Position numbers and translations under genes: made by a program
Shown here: in pieces, positions 35,713 to 52,859 of the stretch
Layout: every line of letters starts with the position of its first letter
How positions within the stretch are numbered: the stretch's first letter is position 1
The notes under the pieces: model-generated
The model's input: the letters and a program-made list of their open reading frames with translations, nothing else
What the model was told of the DNA's origin: nothing
Database searches by the model: none
Assembly (NCBI RefSeq): GCF_037975245.1
Contig: NC_092576.1
Location: 14,922,111-14,986,110 of the forward strand
From: Apostichopus japonicus
Lineage: Eukaryota; Echinodermata; Holothuroidea; Aspidochirotida; Stichopodidae
DNA length: 64,000 nt
Reading direction: 5' to 3'

Positions 35713-36509
35713 ATAGTATCAAGTAGTATGTTACACATTTATGACCTACTGACCCCCCCCCCCCCCTTGTAAACATTTCTGAGGACGCCCTTGCTTAGAC
35801 CTCATGATAGGGGCCCCTTTGGGCCAGGAGCCCGCCAGGCTCATCGTTTCACCCGGGTGGAGCATTACACAATAAACAGATAATAGTTACTTATTTCAGT
35901 CTCCTTTCAACTATTCGAATTTTTAAAGCAAACAGCAGATATCACATCATATCAGTGAGCATGAAAATGGCGCTCCGGGATGAACAGCCTCCAACTGTAG
36001 ATATGTGTAGTGTTCGGTTTCGGAAATATCTGGTATTTTTTCATTTCCTTTAACGAAGTTGTATAGTAGCCGTTATAAGAGGTTCTTATAGATGTACACC
36101 AATAAATTAATTGTGTCTGAATTTTCTAAAATTCCCTGACCATGGCCATTCTTCATCATTATTCCCTCCATGCAATTTTGACAAGTGTGTTAGGGGTTGA
36201 AGGTTTTCCTGTATTGGTTGTCCATAGATGAAATTTTGTGCAACATTATGGGTATGTTTTGAAGTGAATTTATTCACGAGAATTTGTGAATTTTCTAATT
36301 CTGAGCAAATAATGGGCTTAAAACCTTGAAAAGTGGGGCTTACGGGTATTGTGGGCCGCGACGTAGAATCACCTACAAAAAGCAATGATCCACAGGAGAT
36401 GCGGTGAGGTCGAACATGATGTGTGACTGGTGACATCTTCAAACAGGTTATGGATGAAAAAAAACTATTGGGAAATTCTTGGTTCTCAGGCAGAAGTGTA
36501 CATCTGGTT

Positions 36510-36664
36510 GCTCATTTCAAGCCCGAGAAGTGCCATTTCCGGTGATATGGGGGGTATCAAAACCAGAAATTATCTTGTACGCTGCGCGCCAACCGATGGT
36601 GGGGCTCCGCTTAGATAGTAATTCGCCCCCCCCCCCAGGGTTAAAAAATCCTGGATACGCCCTT
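36510..36664 (+). mobile_element. MITE fragment with shared core
   Basis: Contains ggtgatatggggggtatc, tacgctgcgcgccaaccgat and ctccgcttagatagtaa, then a C run and the end tggatacgcccttg. The 3' end matches the hAT-like MITE ends in this window. The left boundary is not defined. Confidence 0.55.
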
Positions 36665-36789
36665 GATTACCATTGACATAATCATGATGAACACCCTTGC
36701 TAGCTTGGTAAATTTGGAACTATTTAATTATTCGCCCGCCTTGTCAGGTGACTGTACGTGATGTATCTTCACATGTCAATCATCACCAA

Positions 36790-37345
36790 AATCGGAATTT
36801 GGAATATGTTAATGAGCTATATCGATGATATGTCGATTTAAATAGGTATATGTCAATTTGAGTTGCTAGAAACTGTTATAAGTCCAAGACAATTGACTTC
36901 TACCGATTTAATTCGACATATCATCGATTTAAACTAGTAGATGTCGATTTAAATTGACATATACCGATTTATTTTACATATCATCGTTTTAAATTGGTAT
37001 ATGTCGATTTAAATATGTCGATTTAAACTGGTATAAGTCGAATTAAATTGGTATATGTCGATTTAAATTGACATATACCGATTTAATTCGACATTTCATC
37101 GATTTAAACTGGTATATGTCGATTTAAATTGACATATACCGATTTATTTTACTTATCATATCATCGATTTAAATCGACATATACAATTTAAATCGATGAT
37201 AAGTAAAATAAATCGGTATATGTCAACTTAAATCGACATATACCAGTTTAATTCTACATATAATCAATCTAAATCGACATATACCAGTTTAATTCGACAT
37301 ATCATCGATTTAAATCAACATATACAATTTAAACCGACATTGGTA
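36790..37345. repeat. AT-rich palindromic minisatellite
   Basis: Many copies of atgtcgatttaaa and of its reverse complement in alternating orientation, so the whole block folds on itself. The largest inverted repeat pairs 37129-37174 with 37186-37226 (about 41 bp, one 5-base bulge, 11-base loop). Confidence 0.9.
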
Positions 37346-40300
37346 GCTTGAATTATTTTGTGGTACTTAATTGCACACAAAACCGTTTGGTTCTAGACAT
37401 ATATTTCTTCCATCAAAGTTGTGTACAATATTATGCTCATGTTACGCAGGTTCAAAATTCCCCGGTAAATCACTGTATGCGACGTCATACATCTACTGTA
37501 GATGATCATATCCGACACCTTCATTCATTGAAACAGACAACGCGCAAGCGCACGCAACCTGAAGACACGCGAAATAGATATATATGGAAAATCACAACGC
37601 TGCTCATCGCCGATTGATGTGTTTCGCAATAACATCTTTCATATTTCTTAGTGTCATCGCGCAGTAAACCGTGCAGGGACTTAGAGAACACCCAGGTGAT
37701 TTAGGGTCACAAAAATCGTTATAAAACCATAACGGTTGTGTTTTTTAAACAAAACTTTGTATTTGGGGTAGGTGGAATGTATTCTTTCTCATGGTCTATC
37801 TGTTGAGCGTTTTTTCCTCATTTACAATTGGACGTGCGACAACGCTACAGTGTAATTATGTCTACTTGTGTTTTGTTATAAACATATGTACAATTGGATG
37901 ATCAGACTGGACGTAAGATAAGATTTAATTATTCCATCCAACAAATTGGTGACGCCGACGTAAAGTGATAGTGGTTTACTCTATTTATATTGTAACTTAG
38001 CATGGAGGTATAGACGGAGGCATATTCTCGTGAAGTTCAATTTAGGCTAGGCCCTAGAATAAATAAGATGTAGGCTTAACGCTGTATGTTTGTGATGCAC
38101 GAAAACACAGGTCGCACGACAAGGCACGCCCTATAAGCACGTAATTCCATGCATGACGTCAACATCGAGGTTTCTGATTTGATAATAAGGCTATAGCCTA
38201 ACGTTAGGTTATATACATTCCGTACCGAACTATAGCGCCACAAGTGATTCAGTATTACTTGCAGAATAACTTTTTGAGTTCAGCCAAATGCTACTTCAAT
38301 TTTTTTAATCGGTAGTTTGGTAAGGACCTGGTACTGGTATAGTATAGTAGGCTAGGCTAAGGTTGTAGGTGTGACGTCATGCATGGGACTCCGGGCTTAC
38401 AGGGCGTGTCCGCACGAAAATAGGGGAACGCAGTATACTACTTCGGAATGCACCTTCTAGTCGAACGCCCAGTTATTGCAGGTAGTATCTGGCGGCGGGC
38501 GAGTTATAAAGCTGCTAGCGCCTATATTGAGGATCCAGTATGTTAATTCATTGAGACTCATTCACCCAAATGATAAATTGCTATTGTCCCTTTTTTGTGC
38601 TCTAGATTAAAATTTTGTTTGACAAGGTGAGCTGACTGACTTTTCAGAGAGAGAGAGAAGAGATGTGAATTGTGTCTTCGGAAAGGTAACAAAATCCAAG
38701 TATAATAATGATCCAATTCTATCAAACTTGTGCACCATTATGTCCTTCTTTCCCAACACCACATCTTGCTAATTCCCCGAACCCTTGTAACATGGTTTCC
38801 TTGCCGAACTTCCCTTACGTCTGACTTCCCCCTCCCTTCAACCACGACTCTTTCACCCGTTAGCCAATCTTCCACCACTGGCATCACAGCAGTGTTAACT
38901 TGCAATATATTTCATTAACCTATGTTGTTTCAAATTAAAATGAAATTGGTTGTATTCGCTTCACGGCGTGGTAAACTGTGTCCCACAAGGTCAAATACTT
39001 CAATACTACAATTTTACGAAAGTTGTTTGTTTAATTTTAACCGTCTTAGACAGCAAACAAGCATGATAGTAACATAATGTTATATCTTTAGTCGGAAGTT
39101 GCCGCGAAGGGCTTATTGTGGCCAAATGTGTATGGCCAAACAGACGGGGTCCGAAATGATTGACTGTGATTGTAAGATCATTTGCCTTTTTCCGTTCTTT
39201 TTTTCTTCTTCAAATCTCCTCGAATATCGTTCCCATGACTGAAACTTTTACCTACCTTCCAATTGATAGGGCAGCTTGAGGGCATTTGTAAATATTTCAA
39301 TGCTGCCAATGTTGCAACAGAGTAGTGGTAGTTGTGTTGTGTGCATGTAAATACACTGAAATTCAAATGTAATGATATGCAAGTCTTCTAGTGATTTGAC
39401 GCCCCAATTGATATATAAATCCTGCAGAATCAAGTTCGTAGACAAAGAACATAATTGATTGATGTGTATATAACGCATAAGTCTATCACACCTGCTTCTT
39501 CCAGATAAGTCGATGTTTTACTTCTATCTATACCTGCGTCTGAACTTTAGCATATATAAATCATCTTAGTAACATTTATCATCTTAGTTTATGTGACTTC
39601 ATGAATAAATTAAACTGCTTGAAGAATGCTTGTTCACTTAACAGTTGAATATGTATTGTTTTATTTCTCCTTAGTTAATGAATCAAAAGTATTATATTGA
39701 TAATTTGGGATTGTCTGCATGATTAGCACATACATGAAGCAATCTTACGGCTTACATAGATCATGTTACCATTGAAACATTCTTATTAGGACTTAACGAT
39801 AATCTGTTTGGCTTACAAAACATGAGACGTTGTCAGAAGGACAAAATATATGGAAATCAACAGCCTACCTTTGCTACAAAGCAAGAGCTTGTCATTAATT
39901 CTAGTTTCAATGCTTGGATACCTCATCCTCTGTGTGTAATTAGTGCAATTGTGGTAAAAGAAAATGCAACTTGTGTTCGAATCGATCTTGGTAAATGTCG
40001 AGAGATTAATTTACCGAGAGAGGTCATCATATATTACTATTGAACAAAATTAGTAATAAATCTTAATTAATGATACTGTGAAAGACATATTTGCAGTATT
40101 CTTGTGCTGGCATTTTGTGTAAACACTCGTTTTACTTCTGTTGATTTCCGACATTCACAACATATGGATAGCCTATAACATCTTTTTTACAGACGCTTTA
40201 GAGGTGTGTTCAGTACATTAATGTACATAACATGCCTTCCAGACCTGCAGATACTGTATGGTAACTAGTTTTAGGTAATATTGAATATGCAGCTTCGCAA

Positions 40301-41780
40301 TTTGACAGTCGCTTTGTCGTTGTAGATTAGTTTAAGGTAAATCCATCGTTTGATTTTTTTTTTGTGCAATGTATAGGCCTATCACCACACCCTTCCGTTG
40401 CGCACATGCCAATGTGTTGTCTGCACAAACATAGTAATTTAAGTGGGATATTTTCTTCGCGTGGAATTAATTCAATGAAAATTACTGAAAAATAGAATAC
40501 ATAGGTTGATCAAGTTCCTTCTTTTATATTCATTCTTTAAGGCAAAACTTAATTTTGTAAAATTTGAAGGAAAAAAATCAAAATTACGTCCCTCTCGTTT
40601 TGTTTCCAGATGGAAAAATTGTTGTGATAGATGCGAAGCAATCCAACGTATCAAACAATTATACCCTTAACACATACAACTTACATTTAAGAAATAAAAT
40701 AGGGGAATGGCCAGTATTGTGAAACCCGACTGCGAAATCTCGGTGCGAGGGAAGGCATTTCTCTGCGAGTGACGTAATTTCAATAATCAGTTCCACGTGT
40801 CATTTGACCAAAGAATTGCCAGTTGGCCGCACGAGACTGTAACTGAAACATCACAAGATTCGTCCGTTCCATGATACACATGATGTAGTCACATAAACAG
40901 TTAGATCCTAACGGCTTAAAAGTTTCAAAGTCGTTCAAAATACAAACTTGTGAGGCATATTAAAGTAGGTCTGAACGTAAGGTTGTGCTAAGAATTACTT
41001 CTAATTTTTGAGGAAAAAAAATCCCCCTACTGAAATAAAGTTATTCCGCGGACTGACGGTGGCTTGGGATATGCGACTGCTTAGACTAGTGTAAATATCA
41101 TATCCTAATGTTTTCAACACAGGTTAACAAAAATATGTTGTTACATTGATGTGATCACCGTGTTGTTCTTCTTTGTTATAGAACGAAAGAAGCTAAAATG
41201 TGGCTATGTTTTTTGTCATAGATCAACTGCACCTGTCGCCAATGGTTGTAACTGGGAATCACCAACGAATTATGAAAGTGTTATGAATACCACAAGACGC
41301 ACTATGTATATATGAAGTCAGAAAGATATAGTTCTTGCGTATCAGAGTTGATACACGAAACGAAGCTTGAACTTTGTACAAAATGGCGCTTCGAAAAGTT
41401 ATATATTCAAGAAAAAAAAGGTTGAAATTGACATGAAAATATCAAACAAATTCGAGAATTTCTTGAGAGCGGTTAGGTTAAAGTGCCTTCCTGGAGAATA
41501 ATATGAAGTAATGTAAATGTGTTTGATTATCCCCAGTTTGTTTTTTTGTTTTTGCGAAATAGTGTAAACAGTGTACACAGTGAACACGTTTCTGATGTTA
41601 ACTGTTTACAATGAGTTACATTGTTGTTCAATGGACTAGTAAGTGTCAATTCAGTATCATTTCTTCTTCTTCCTTAAATCAGCTATGAATGCTATAAACA
41701 AATCAACACCTGCAACAAATGTTTCCCTTTTCATCGCTACAGATATCCTCTTCGCTCTAACCCGGACACGAGCACTGTAG
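37346..41780. other. Intergenic, no gene recognised
   Basis: No exon with family similarity or convincing splice sites. Short frames at 37348, 38730 and 39822 have no recognisable motif. The part next to 41780 is the presumed promoter side of the LRR gene. Confidence 0.45.
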
Positions 41781-41790
41781 TTATTTGACC

Positions 41791-43224
41791 ATGAAAGGGT
41801 ATTGCATTTACATCCTGGTCTTGGCGACGTTTACAAATTGCCTAGAACCATGCCCAAAGGAATGCCATTGTCCTGGATGGCGTATCTTTCAATGTGATGG
41901 AATTCTCATGAACATCACCAAATTTCCTGTGTTAGAACACCTGGATGTGGGTAACCTTATCATAACCAACACCAATATTTCAAGTTTAACGAGTGGAAAG
42001 GTCATTCTGCCTTTTTTCCCAAACATTATATCCGTTGCTATGAAATTCTGCAACATTAGATCAATCAATAATTTAATGTTCAATGCCACGAGAGAAGTTG
42101 AACGTTTGGACATAGCTTACAACTATCTCACATCGGTGCCTGTTCAAAGTTTTCAAGTTCTTACGCAATTGACTAACCTTGACCCAAGTGGAAACATGAT
42201 AACTCAAGTGGAGGCCTTCTCGTTTTCGTGCTGTGATAAACTGATTGTTATTCTACTACGCGAAAATTTGATAATGAATGCACGCTATGAAGCATTTGAC
42301 GGACTGGTTGAACTTCAGACGTTCAATATGAGGAACAACGTATTCGAAAGTTTTCCATTTCCGACAGAAAACGAGAATACGTTCTTTGTAAAAGGTCTAT
42401 ATTTAGCATCAAATAACGTTTTGAAATTAAACGTTGCGGTTCCCACCAAATTCCCAACTTGTTCGTATCTCGATTTATCAGGTAATTATTTAATTGCATT
42501 AGACGACTACGGATTGCACGGTTTCCTTCATCTGGAAACGCTGGTAGCTGAAAAAAATAATATTTCTTTTGTTGGAAAATCTCTTTTCGGAGACCAACCA
42601 CATGGCCTTCAAGCGTTACTTTTGCAAGAAAATGACATACGTGAGATACCATCGATGCTCTTGACCAGACTACCCAACCTAACGACTCTTTCACTTGCAA
42701 AGAACAACATTTCTAATATCCACAATTTTGCTTTTGAGCATAATTCTTACTTGAAGTACATCAATCTCGAAGAGAATAATATTCATACGTGTTCGCCATT
42801 GGCTTTAATTGGTTTGGATAATCTTGAAACCCTGCGTATTTCTTTCAACAAGTTATCTTTCCTACCGATCGATTTTTTCCAGGTTAATCATGACTATGGA
42901 CTTTATTTACTTGGGAACAATTGGGGATGTGACTGCTCAATGAAATTTCTATATGATTGGTTTCAAAAGACAAGGTTTTTCCATTACCCTGTGGACTGTA
43001 ACACACCCCTAGAATTGAAAGGTGAGAACTTATTGGAGTTAGAATTAAAAGATTTTTGTGCCGATGGTGATGTTTCCACGCAATCTATGGCCACTACTAC
43101 GGTGCTAAATAATGGAATTACAAGACAGTTTGTGTTGCAGACTAAATCCATTATCATCGTATTGATGATATTGGTAATGGTATTGGTTTTGTGCCTCTTC
43201 AAATGGTCTATTCGAAACAGCTAA
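41791..43224 (+). CDS. LRR type I membrane protein (TLR-like ectodomain, no TIR)
   Basis: A single-exon 477-residue protein. It begins with a signal peptide (MKGYCIYILVLATFTNCLE). A cysteine cap follows (CPKECHCPG...FQC, LRRNT), then about a dozen leucine-rich repeats such as YLDLSGNYLIAL, LTTLSLAKNNISNI and YINLEENNIHTC. The C-terminal cap is NNWGCDCSMKFLYDW...DCNTP...DFCAD (LRRCT). A juxtamembrane Ser/Thr stretch precedes one membrane helix (SIIIVLMILVMVLVLCLF) and a 7-residue tail KWSIRNS. With no TIR or other signalling domain it must act as a decoy, co-receptor or adhesion molecule; echinoderm immune roles are an inference. One repeat has LDPSGN in place of LDLSGN. The ATG at 41791 directly starts the signal peptide. 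A decayed partial duplicate lies downstream. Confidence 0.88.
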   Translation: MKGYCIYILVLATFTNCLEPCPKECHCPGWRIFQCDGILMNITKFPVLEHLDVGNLIITNTNISSLTSGKVILPFFPNIISVAMKFCNIRSINNLMFNATREVERLDIAYNYLTSVPVQSFQVLTQLTNLDPSGNMITQVEAFSFSCCDKLIVILLRENLIMNARYEAFDGLVELQTFNMRNNVFESFPFPTENENTFFVKGLYLASNNVLKLNVAVPTKFPTCSYLDLSGNYLIALDDYGLHGFLHLETLVAEKNNISFVGKSLFGDQPHGLQALLLQENDIREIPSMLLTRLPNLTTLSLAKNNISNIHNFAFEHNSYLKYINLEENNIHTCSPLALIGLDNLETLRISFNKLSFLPIDFFQVNHDYGLYLLGNNWGCDCSMKFLYDWFQKTRFFHYPVDCNTPLELKGENLLELELKDFCADGDVSTQSMATTTVLNNGITRQFVLQTKSIIIVLMILVMVLVLCLFKWSIRNS

Positions 43225-43490
43225 ATACCCTGTATGCGTTTTTCTCGTATGTATAAGCTGCGTTAAATATTCTAAAAATATTATACTTTCATGATATTTG
43301 TGTATACTATACAACTATACATCTTAAATTATAACTGTACACCATATTATGCTATGCTTTGCTGTGTAATGTTATGTTATTACATACCATATTATACTAT
43401 CATGTTATATTTATTATACTGTACTTTACATTCTTTAAATGTGTCTAAAATGTCAAACGAGTTATTGTTTCATTGAAGGATGACTTTAGG

Positions 43491-43496
43491 AATAAA
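43491..43496 (+). promoter_or_regulatory. Polyadenylation signal of the LRR gene
   Basis: AATAAA 267 bases past the stop codon, in the + orientation. Good position, no further proof. Confidence 0.5.
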
Positions 43497-43740
43497 GTTA
43501 AGTTTACTATGTTGTAGGTCACTGAAACAGACAGACACTCACGCAAATATAAAGATAGATTCTCGTTCTGTTTTATTCTGGCTCCTTCTCCAAATGTAGG
43601 TTCTGTCGATTATCTCACAATTCTCAAAGATCGTTAGCAATTTTTAAAATGACCGATATTATATGCACGGATTTCAACTGTGGTAAAGTTTAGTTACGTA
43701 AGCAACTAGCTATTATCATGTGCATACTGTGTAAGAGCTA

Positions 43741-43899
43741 CAATCGTCGACAAAAATAGATGGGACACCCCACTCCCCGTATCAATGTTGCAGTTTCTGA
43801 GCGCTTTTGGCTACAACATTGAACGGGGGGAAGGGGGTGCGCTTAAACCAATATCGCTCGTTGCTGCTCATACTGTCCCATCATTTTTGTCGAGGATTG
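43741..43899. mobile_element. Tc1/mariner-type MITE
   Basis: 159 bp with TA on both sides (43739-43740 and 43900-43901). Ends are near-perfect inverted repeats: the left reads CAATCGTCGACAAAAAT, then gatgggaca; the right reads tgtcccatcatttttgtcga then GGATTG. The paralogous region at about 44777 (ctgtaagaggaagac) lacks it, confirming a real insertion. Confidence 0.85.
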
Positions 43900-44264
43900 T
43901 AGACTAAAGCTTTGTAAATCCTACCTTAAAAACCATTCCAGAGTTTTAGCAGATCTTAAAATTGATCATGATCGTAGAAATCTCAATAGCTATAGAAACA
44001 TTACTAGCAGTTGATTTTTGTTTATATATTTTATTGGAAATATAACATAACAAGGATAAACTACTTTTGTAAATGTCAGGAATAAACTGTTCTTTATTTC
44101 TCACTTTTATTTTGTTTTCTGTACAGTAGCACACATGTGGCGTACACATGATTCCAATGGTAGAAGGAAAGGGATGGGGACGGGGTAGGAATTCAAAACT
44201 TTCCCCAACGTTTACCACTAGATAAATCCAGCGCTCTCTCCATGTAAACACTTAAAAAATATCT

Positions 44265-44480
44265 ATAGAATTGAATTGAAAGGTAAGAACTTATAAGAGC
44301 TAGAATTAAAAGATTTTTGTGCCGACGGTGATGTTTCCACGCAATCTATGGCCGCTTCTACGGTGTTAAATACAAAAATGTTTGTGTTGCAGACTGAATA
44401 GATTGGCATATTATTTATATTATTGGTTATTGTAACAATTGTTTTGTACCTCTTCAGATGGTCTTCTCGAAACAACTAAA
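44265..44480 (+). pseudogene. Decayed duplicate of the LRR gene 3' end
   Basis: Matches 43010-43225 over the LRRCT, stalk, membrane helix and stop. DFCADGDVSTQSMA is retained. Two in-frame stops have appeared (TAA in ELKGKNL*ELELK and TAG in LQTE*IGI). Homology continues past the stop to about 44800, parallel to 43226-43925. The 5' part of the gene is absent, so the duplicated segment began inside the coding region. Confidence 0.85.
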
Positions 44481-44846
44481 TGTGTACGTTCATTTTAAGT
44501 ATTATTTGTATCGTGAATATTGACTATGTTGCAGGAAAGAAAGATTAGATACTAGAAAACAAGAAGTTGGAATCATAAAATCTCGTTCTATTTCATTCTC
44601 GACTGTGTAAACTAATTAGTCTGTATCACAATCTAGGTTAACAGGTTCTACCGATTATGTTGCAACTATCCATGGCCATTAGCAAATCTTATAATGGCTG
44701 AACATCATTAAAAAGTTACCATTACTATGTAAATTAGCTGCCTGTGCGACTAGCTAGTATTATTAGCTTACTCTGTAAGAGGAAGACAAATGCTTTGTTA
44801 ATCCTACCATATTAAATGACTGGCTGTAGCCTATTCCAACATTTGC

Positions 44847-44869
44847 ACACACACACACACACGCTCACG

Positions 44870-44922
<53 letters not shown>

Positions 44923-44961
44923 GTGTATATATGTATATATGTATATATATATATATGTGTA

Positions 44962-44997
<36 letters not shown>
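44847..44997. repeat. (AC)n / (AT)n compound microsatellite
   Basis: CA dinucleotides followed by TA and TATG repeats. Frames in it are not genes. Confidence 0.95.
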
Positions 44998-44998
<1 letters not shown>

Positions 44999-45924
44999 GT
45001 GTGTGTGTGTATGTATTGGGCACGAACTGTTATGCCTTTGCTTTTGACGTATTACGTCATACGACCAAGGGGAACTTTCAAAGGTCATCATCACCAGTCC
45101 TGTAAAAAGTATAGAGGCCTTTACACAGCACAAATTTAAATTGTATTTATTACAACGTGATGAGTGTTTTCAAATATTTCACTCGGGACCAGGGCGGAAT
45201 GAGGTATTATTTCACCAGCTCAGGGATCCAGCCGATGACGCTGGGCATTGAGAGAAGGGCGTATTTTGTACAGCAAGTAAAACTAGCACTTTTTACGACC
45301 GAGAGGAAATCCGCAACTTCAGCACCTAAACCTGTTGGTTCACGGGTTTCATACCGGTAAACTGGTTTACCATTCCGCTTCTGAATGAAGCCAGGAAGAA
45401 ATCCCGATCCCTAAATGAAAAATCCAATCAACCAAAACATTGTACAACGAAATGTGTTCGCTAATAATAAAAGCAATGAGTAAAAACAGTTGTCATTGGC
45501 CAAGGGTATAATGCTTGAATATGATTTAAAAAAAAAATATGGTTGTACATTTATTCTTTGTTAAATGAAGTAGAAATCAGCACAATAATTGTTATCGGTA
45601 TGATAAATTAAATTAATAGTATTGCTAACTGTGATGCTAATACGTAACTTTGATTATGGAACATTTGCGGTATTTGTGTTGCTTATTTCTTTCAGGATTA
45701 CATTAATCAGGAATTGCAGTTAACAGGCACCATGGAAATGGTATGTTTTTTTTTTTCTTATGTTTAAAACTGAGCAATATTTCCAATGACAGAAATTTTT
45801 AAACAATTTGCTTATACTTCGTCGCAGGAAGCTCCTCAACATTATATAACTGACAAATTAACAGTGTGTGTTTTTACCTCTTACTCTACCTCCATATACC
45901 CTAATCTATATTTCTATCTTTTTA

Positions 45925-51435
<5,511 letters not shown>

Positions 51436-51443
51436 CCTAAATA

Positions 51444-52350
51444 GGGTGACAGGACAAAATCCCCCCCGGACAAAGTCCCCTTAGGACAAAATCCCCCAGA
51501 GCCAAAATCCCCCTGGACAAAATCCCCCTAGGACAAAATCCACCCAAGCCAAAATCTCCCCAAGCTATAAAAAATCCCATCAATTCTTTACAAAAATGTG
51601 TCATCCTGGTCCCCGTTATCGTCATCCAATACCGTCATCCGGTACCCTCACCAGTATTTCCATTGGTACTCTCAGTGGTACTCTCAGTGGTTCCCGGACC
51701 AGTACTCCGACCATACCCCGACCGGTACCTTAATAGTGAGCCTGACAGTTACCCCCACCGGTACCCCTCCCTGACCAGTACCCTGGACTGTACCCCGGCT
51801 CGTACCCCGGCCGGTACCTCGACCGGTATCCCAACTGGTATCCTGAAAGGCACTCTGACACATACTCTGACACGTACCCTTACTAGTACTGGTACAATAA
51901 ACAGTAATTTGACCAGTACCTTGACCGGTCCCTTAAATGTCACACCATGGAGCTATATCCCATGGCCACACTAACAGGTAGCCTTGCAATTACCCTCAAT
52001 GATCTCCCGACCAGTCCCCTGACCAGTATCCGGACTGGTATCCTGACCAGTACCCTAACCAGTACACTGAGTGGAACCCTGACTGGTAGAGTGACCAGTA
52101 TGATGAACGGTACCCTGACCAGTCACATGACCAGTACCTTGACCGGTACCCTCACAGGTACCCTAACAGGAGCCCTCACAGTAACACTCGCCAGTACCCT
52201 CACTAGTACCCTGACCAGTCCCCTGAACGGTACCCTAACCAGTGCAATGTCCCATGCCTTGACTGTCACACCTGGGCCATCCCTGGTTGTTGCAGGCAGG
52301 CTTTGTATGGGTCAGGGGGATATTGTCCGGGGGGATTTTGTCCTAGAACC
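51444..52350. mobile_element. hAT-like element filled by a GACCGGTACC minisatellite
   Basis: 907 bp between exact 8-bp copies of CCTAAATA (51436-51443 and 52351-52358). Inverted ends of about 30 bp: the left has aggacaaaatccccc and ccggacaaa; the right has tgtccggggggattttgtcc. About 600 bp inside (51660-52260) is a degenerate minisatellite of roughly 10-12 bp words such as gaccagtaccct and gaccggtaccct. It gives Thr/Leu/Ser-repeat frames that are not proteins. Confidence 0.75.
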
Positions 52351-52521
52351 CCTAAATAGCACTCAAAACGGATAATGGTACCAGACGGTACCTGTACATT
52401 GTCTGCTAGATTCATACGATGTCAAAAGGCTAGAACATGCACTATAATACTGTTATCAGTCGTGAGTAGGTATATACCACACTCATCTCATATCAGTATT
52501 TGTTTCTAATGTCATAACAGG

Positions 52522-52859
52522 CAGTGGCGGAGCGTCCATACAGTCAGGCGGGGGGGGGGGGCGGGGGCGGACTCAAATGTGAAGCTGGCGCCCTTTTCAT
52601 CTATTCACCACTTTTTACTTATTCGCGATTATTTACTTTTTTTATTGCGCTCTCATCTACCTATTGACATTTGTCACATTTTGTTGGCGATGACACCTAT
52701 ACCTAAAGGGTCATTTCCGGCGATATAGGGAGTATCTTTACTCCAAAGATTTCTGTACGCTCTGCGCCAACCTGTGGTGGCGCTCCGCTTAGATAAAGTC
52801 GAAAGCGCCCGTACAGACCTTTCTCGCCCCTCTGACCAATATCCCTAGCTCCGCCACTG
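52522..52859 (+). mobile_element. hAT-like MITE A (left end of a composite)
   Basis: Begins CAGTGGCGGAGCGTCCATAC and ends agctccgccactg. The left flank is ATAACAGG (52514-52521), the right flank GCTCCCAA (52860-52867). The two flanks differ, so this is not a simple insertion. It carries the core gcgccaacctgtggtggcgc. Confidence 0.8.

Noticed and set aside
51663-52375. Thr/Leu/Ser-repeat frames (LTSTLTGTL) that resemble a mucin
   Set aside because: They translate the GACCRGTACCCT minisatellite within an inverted-repeat element; no signal peptide, and the pattern is open in several frames.
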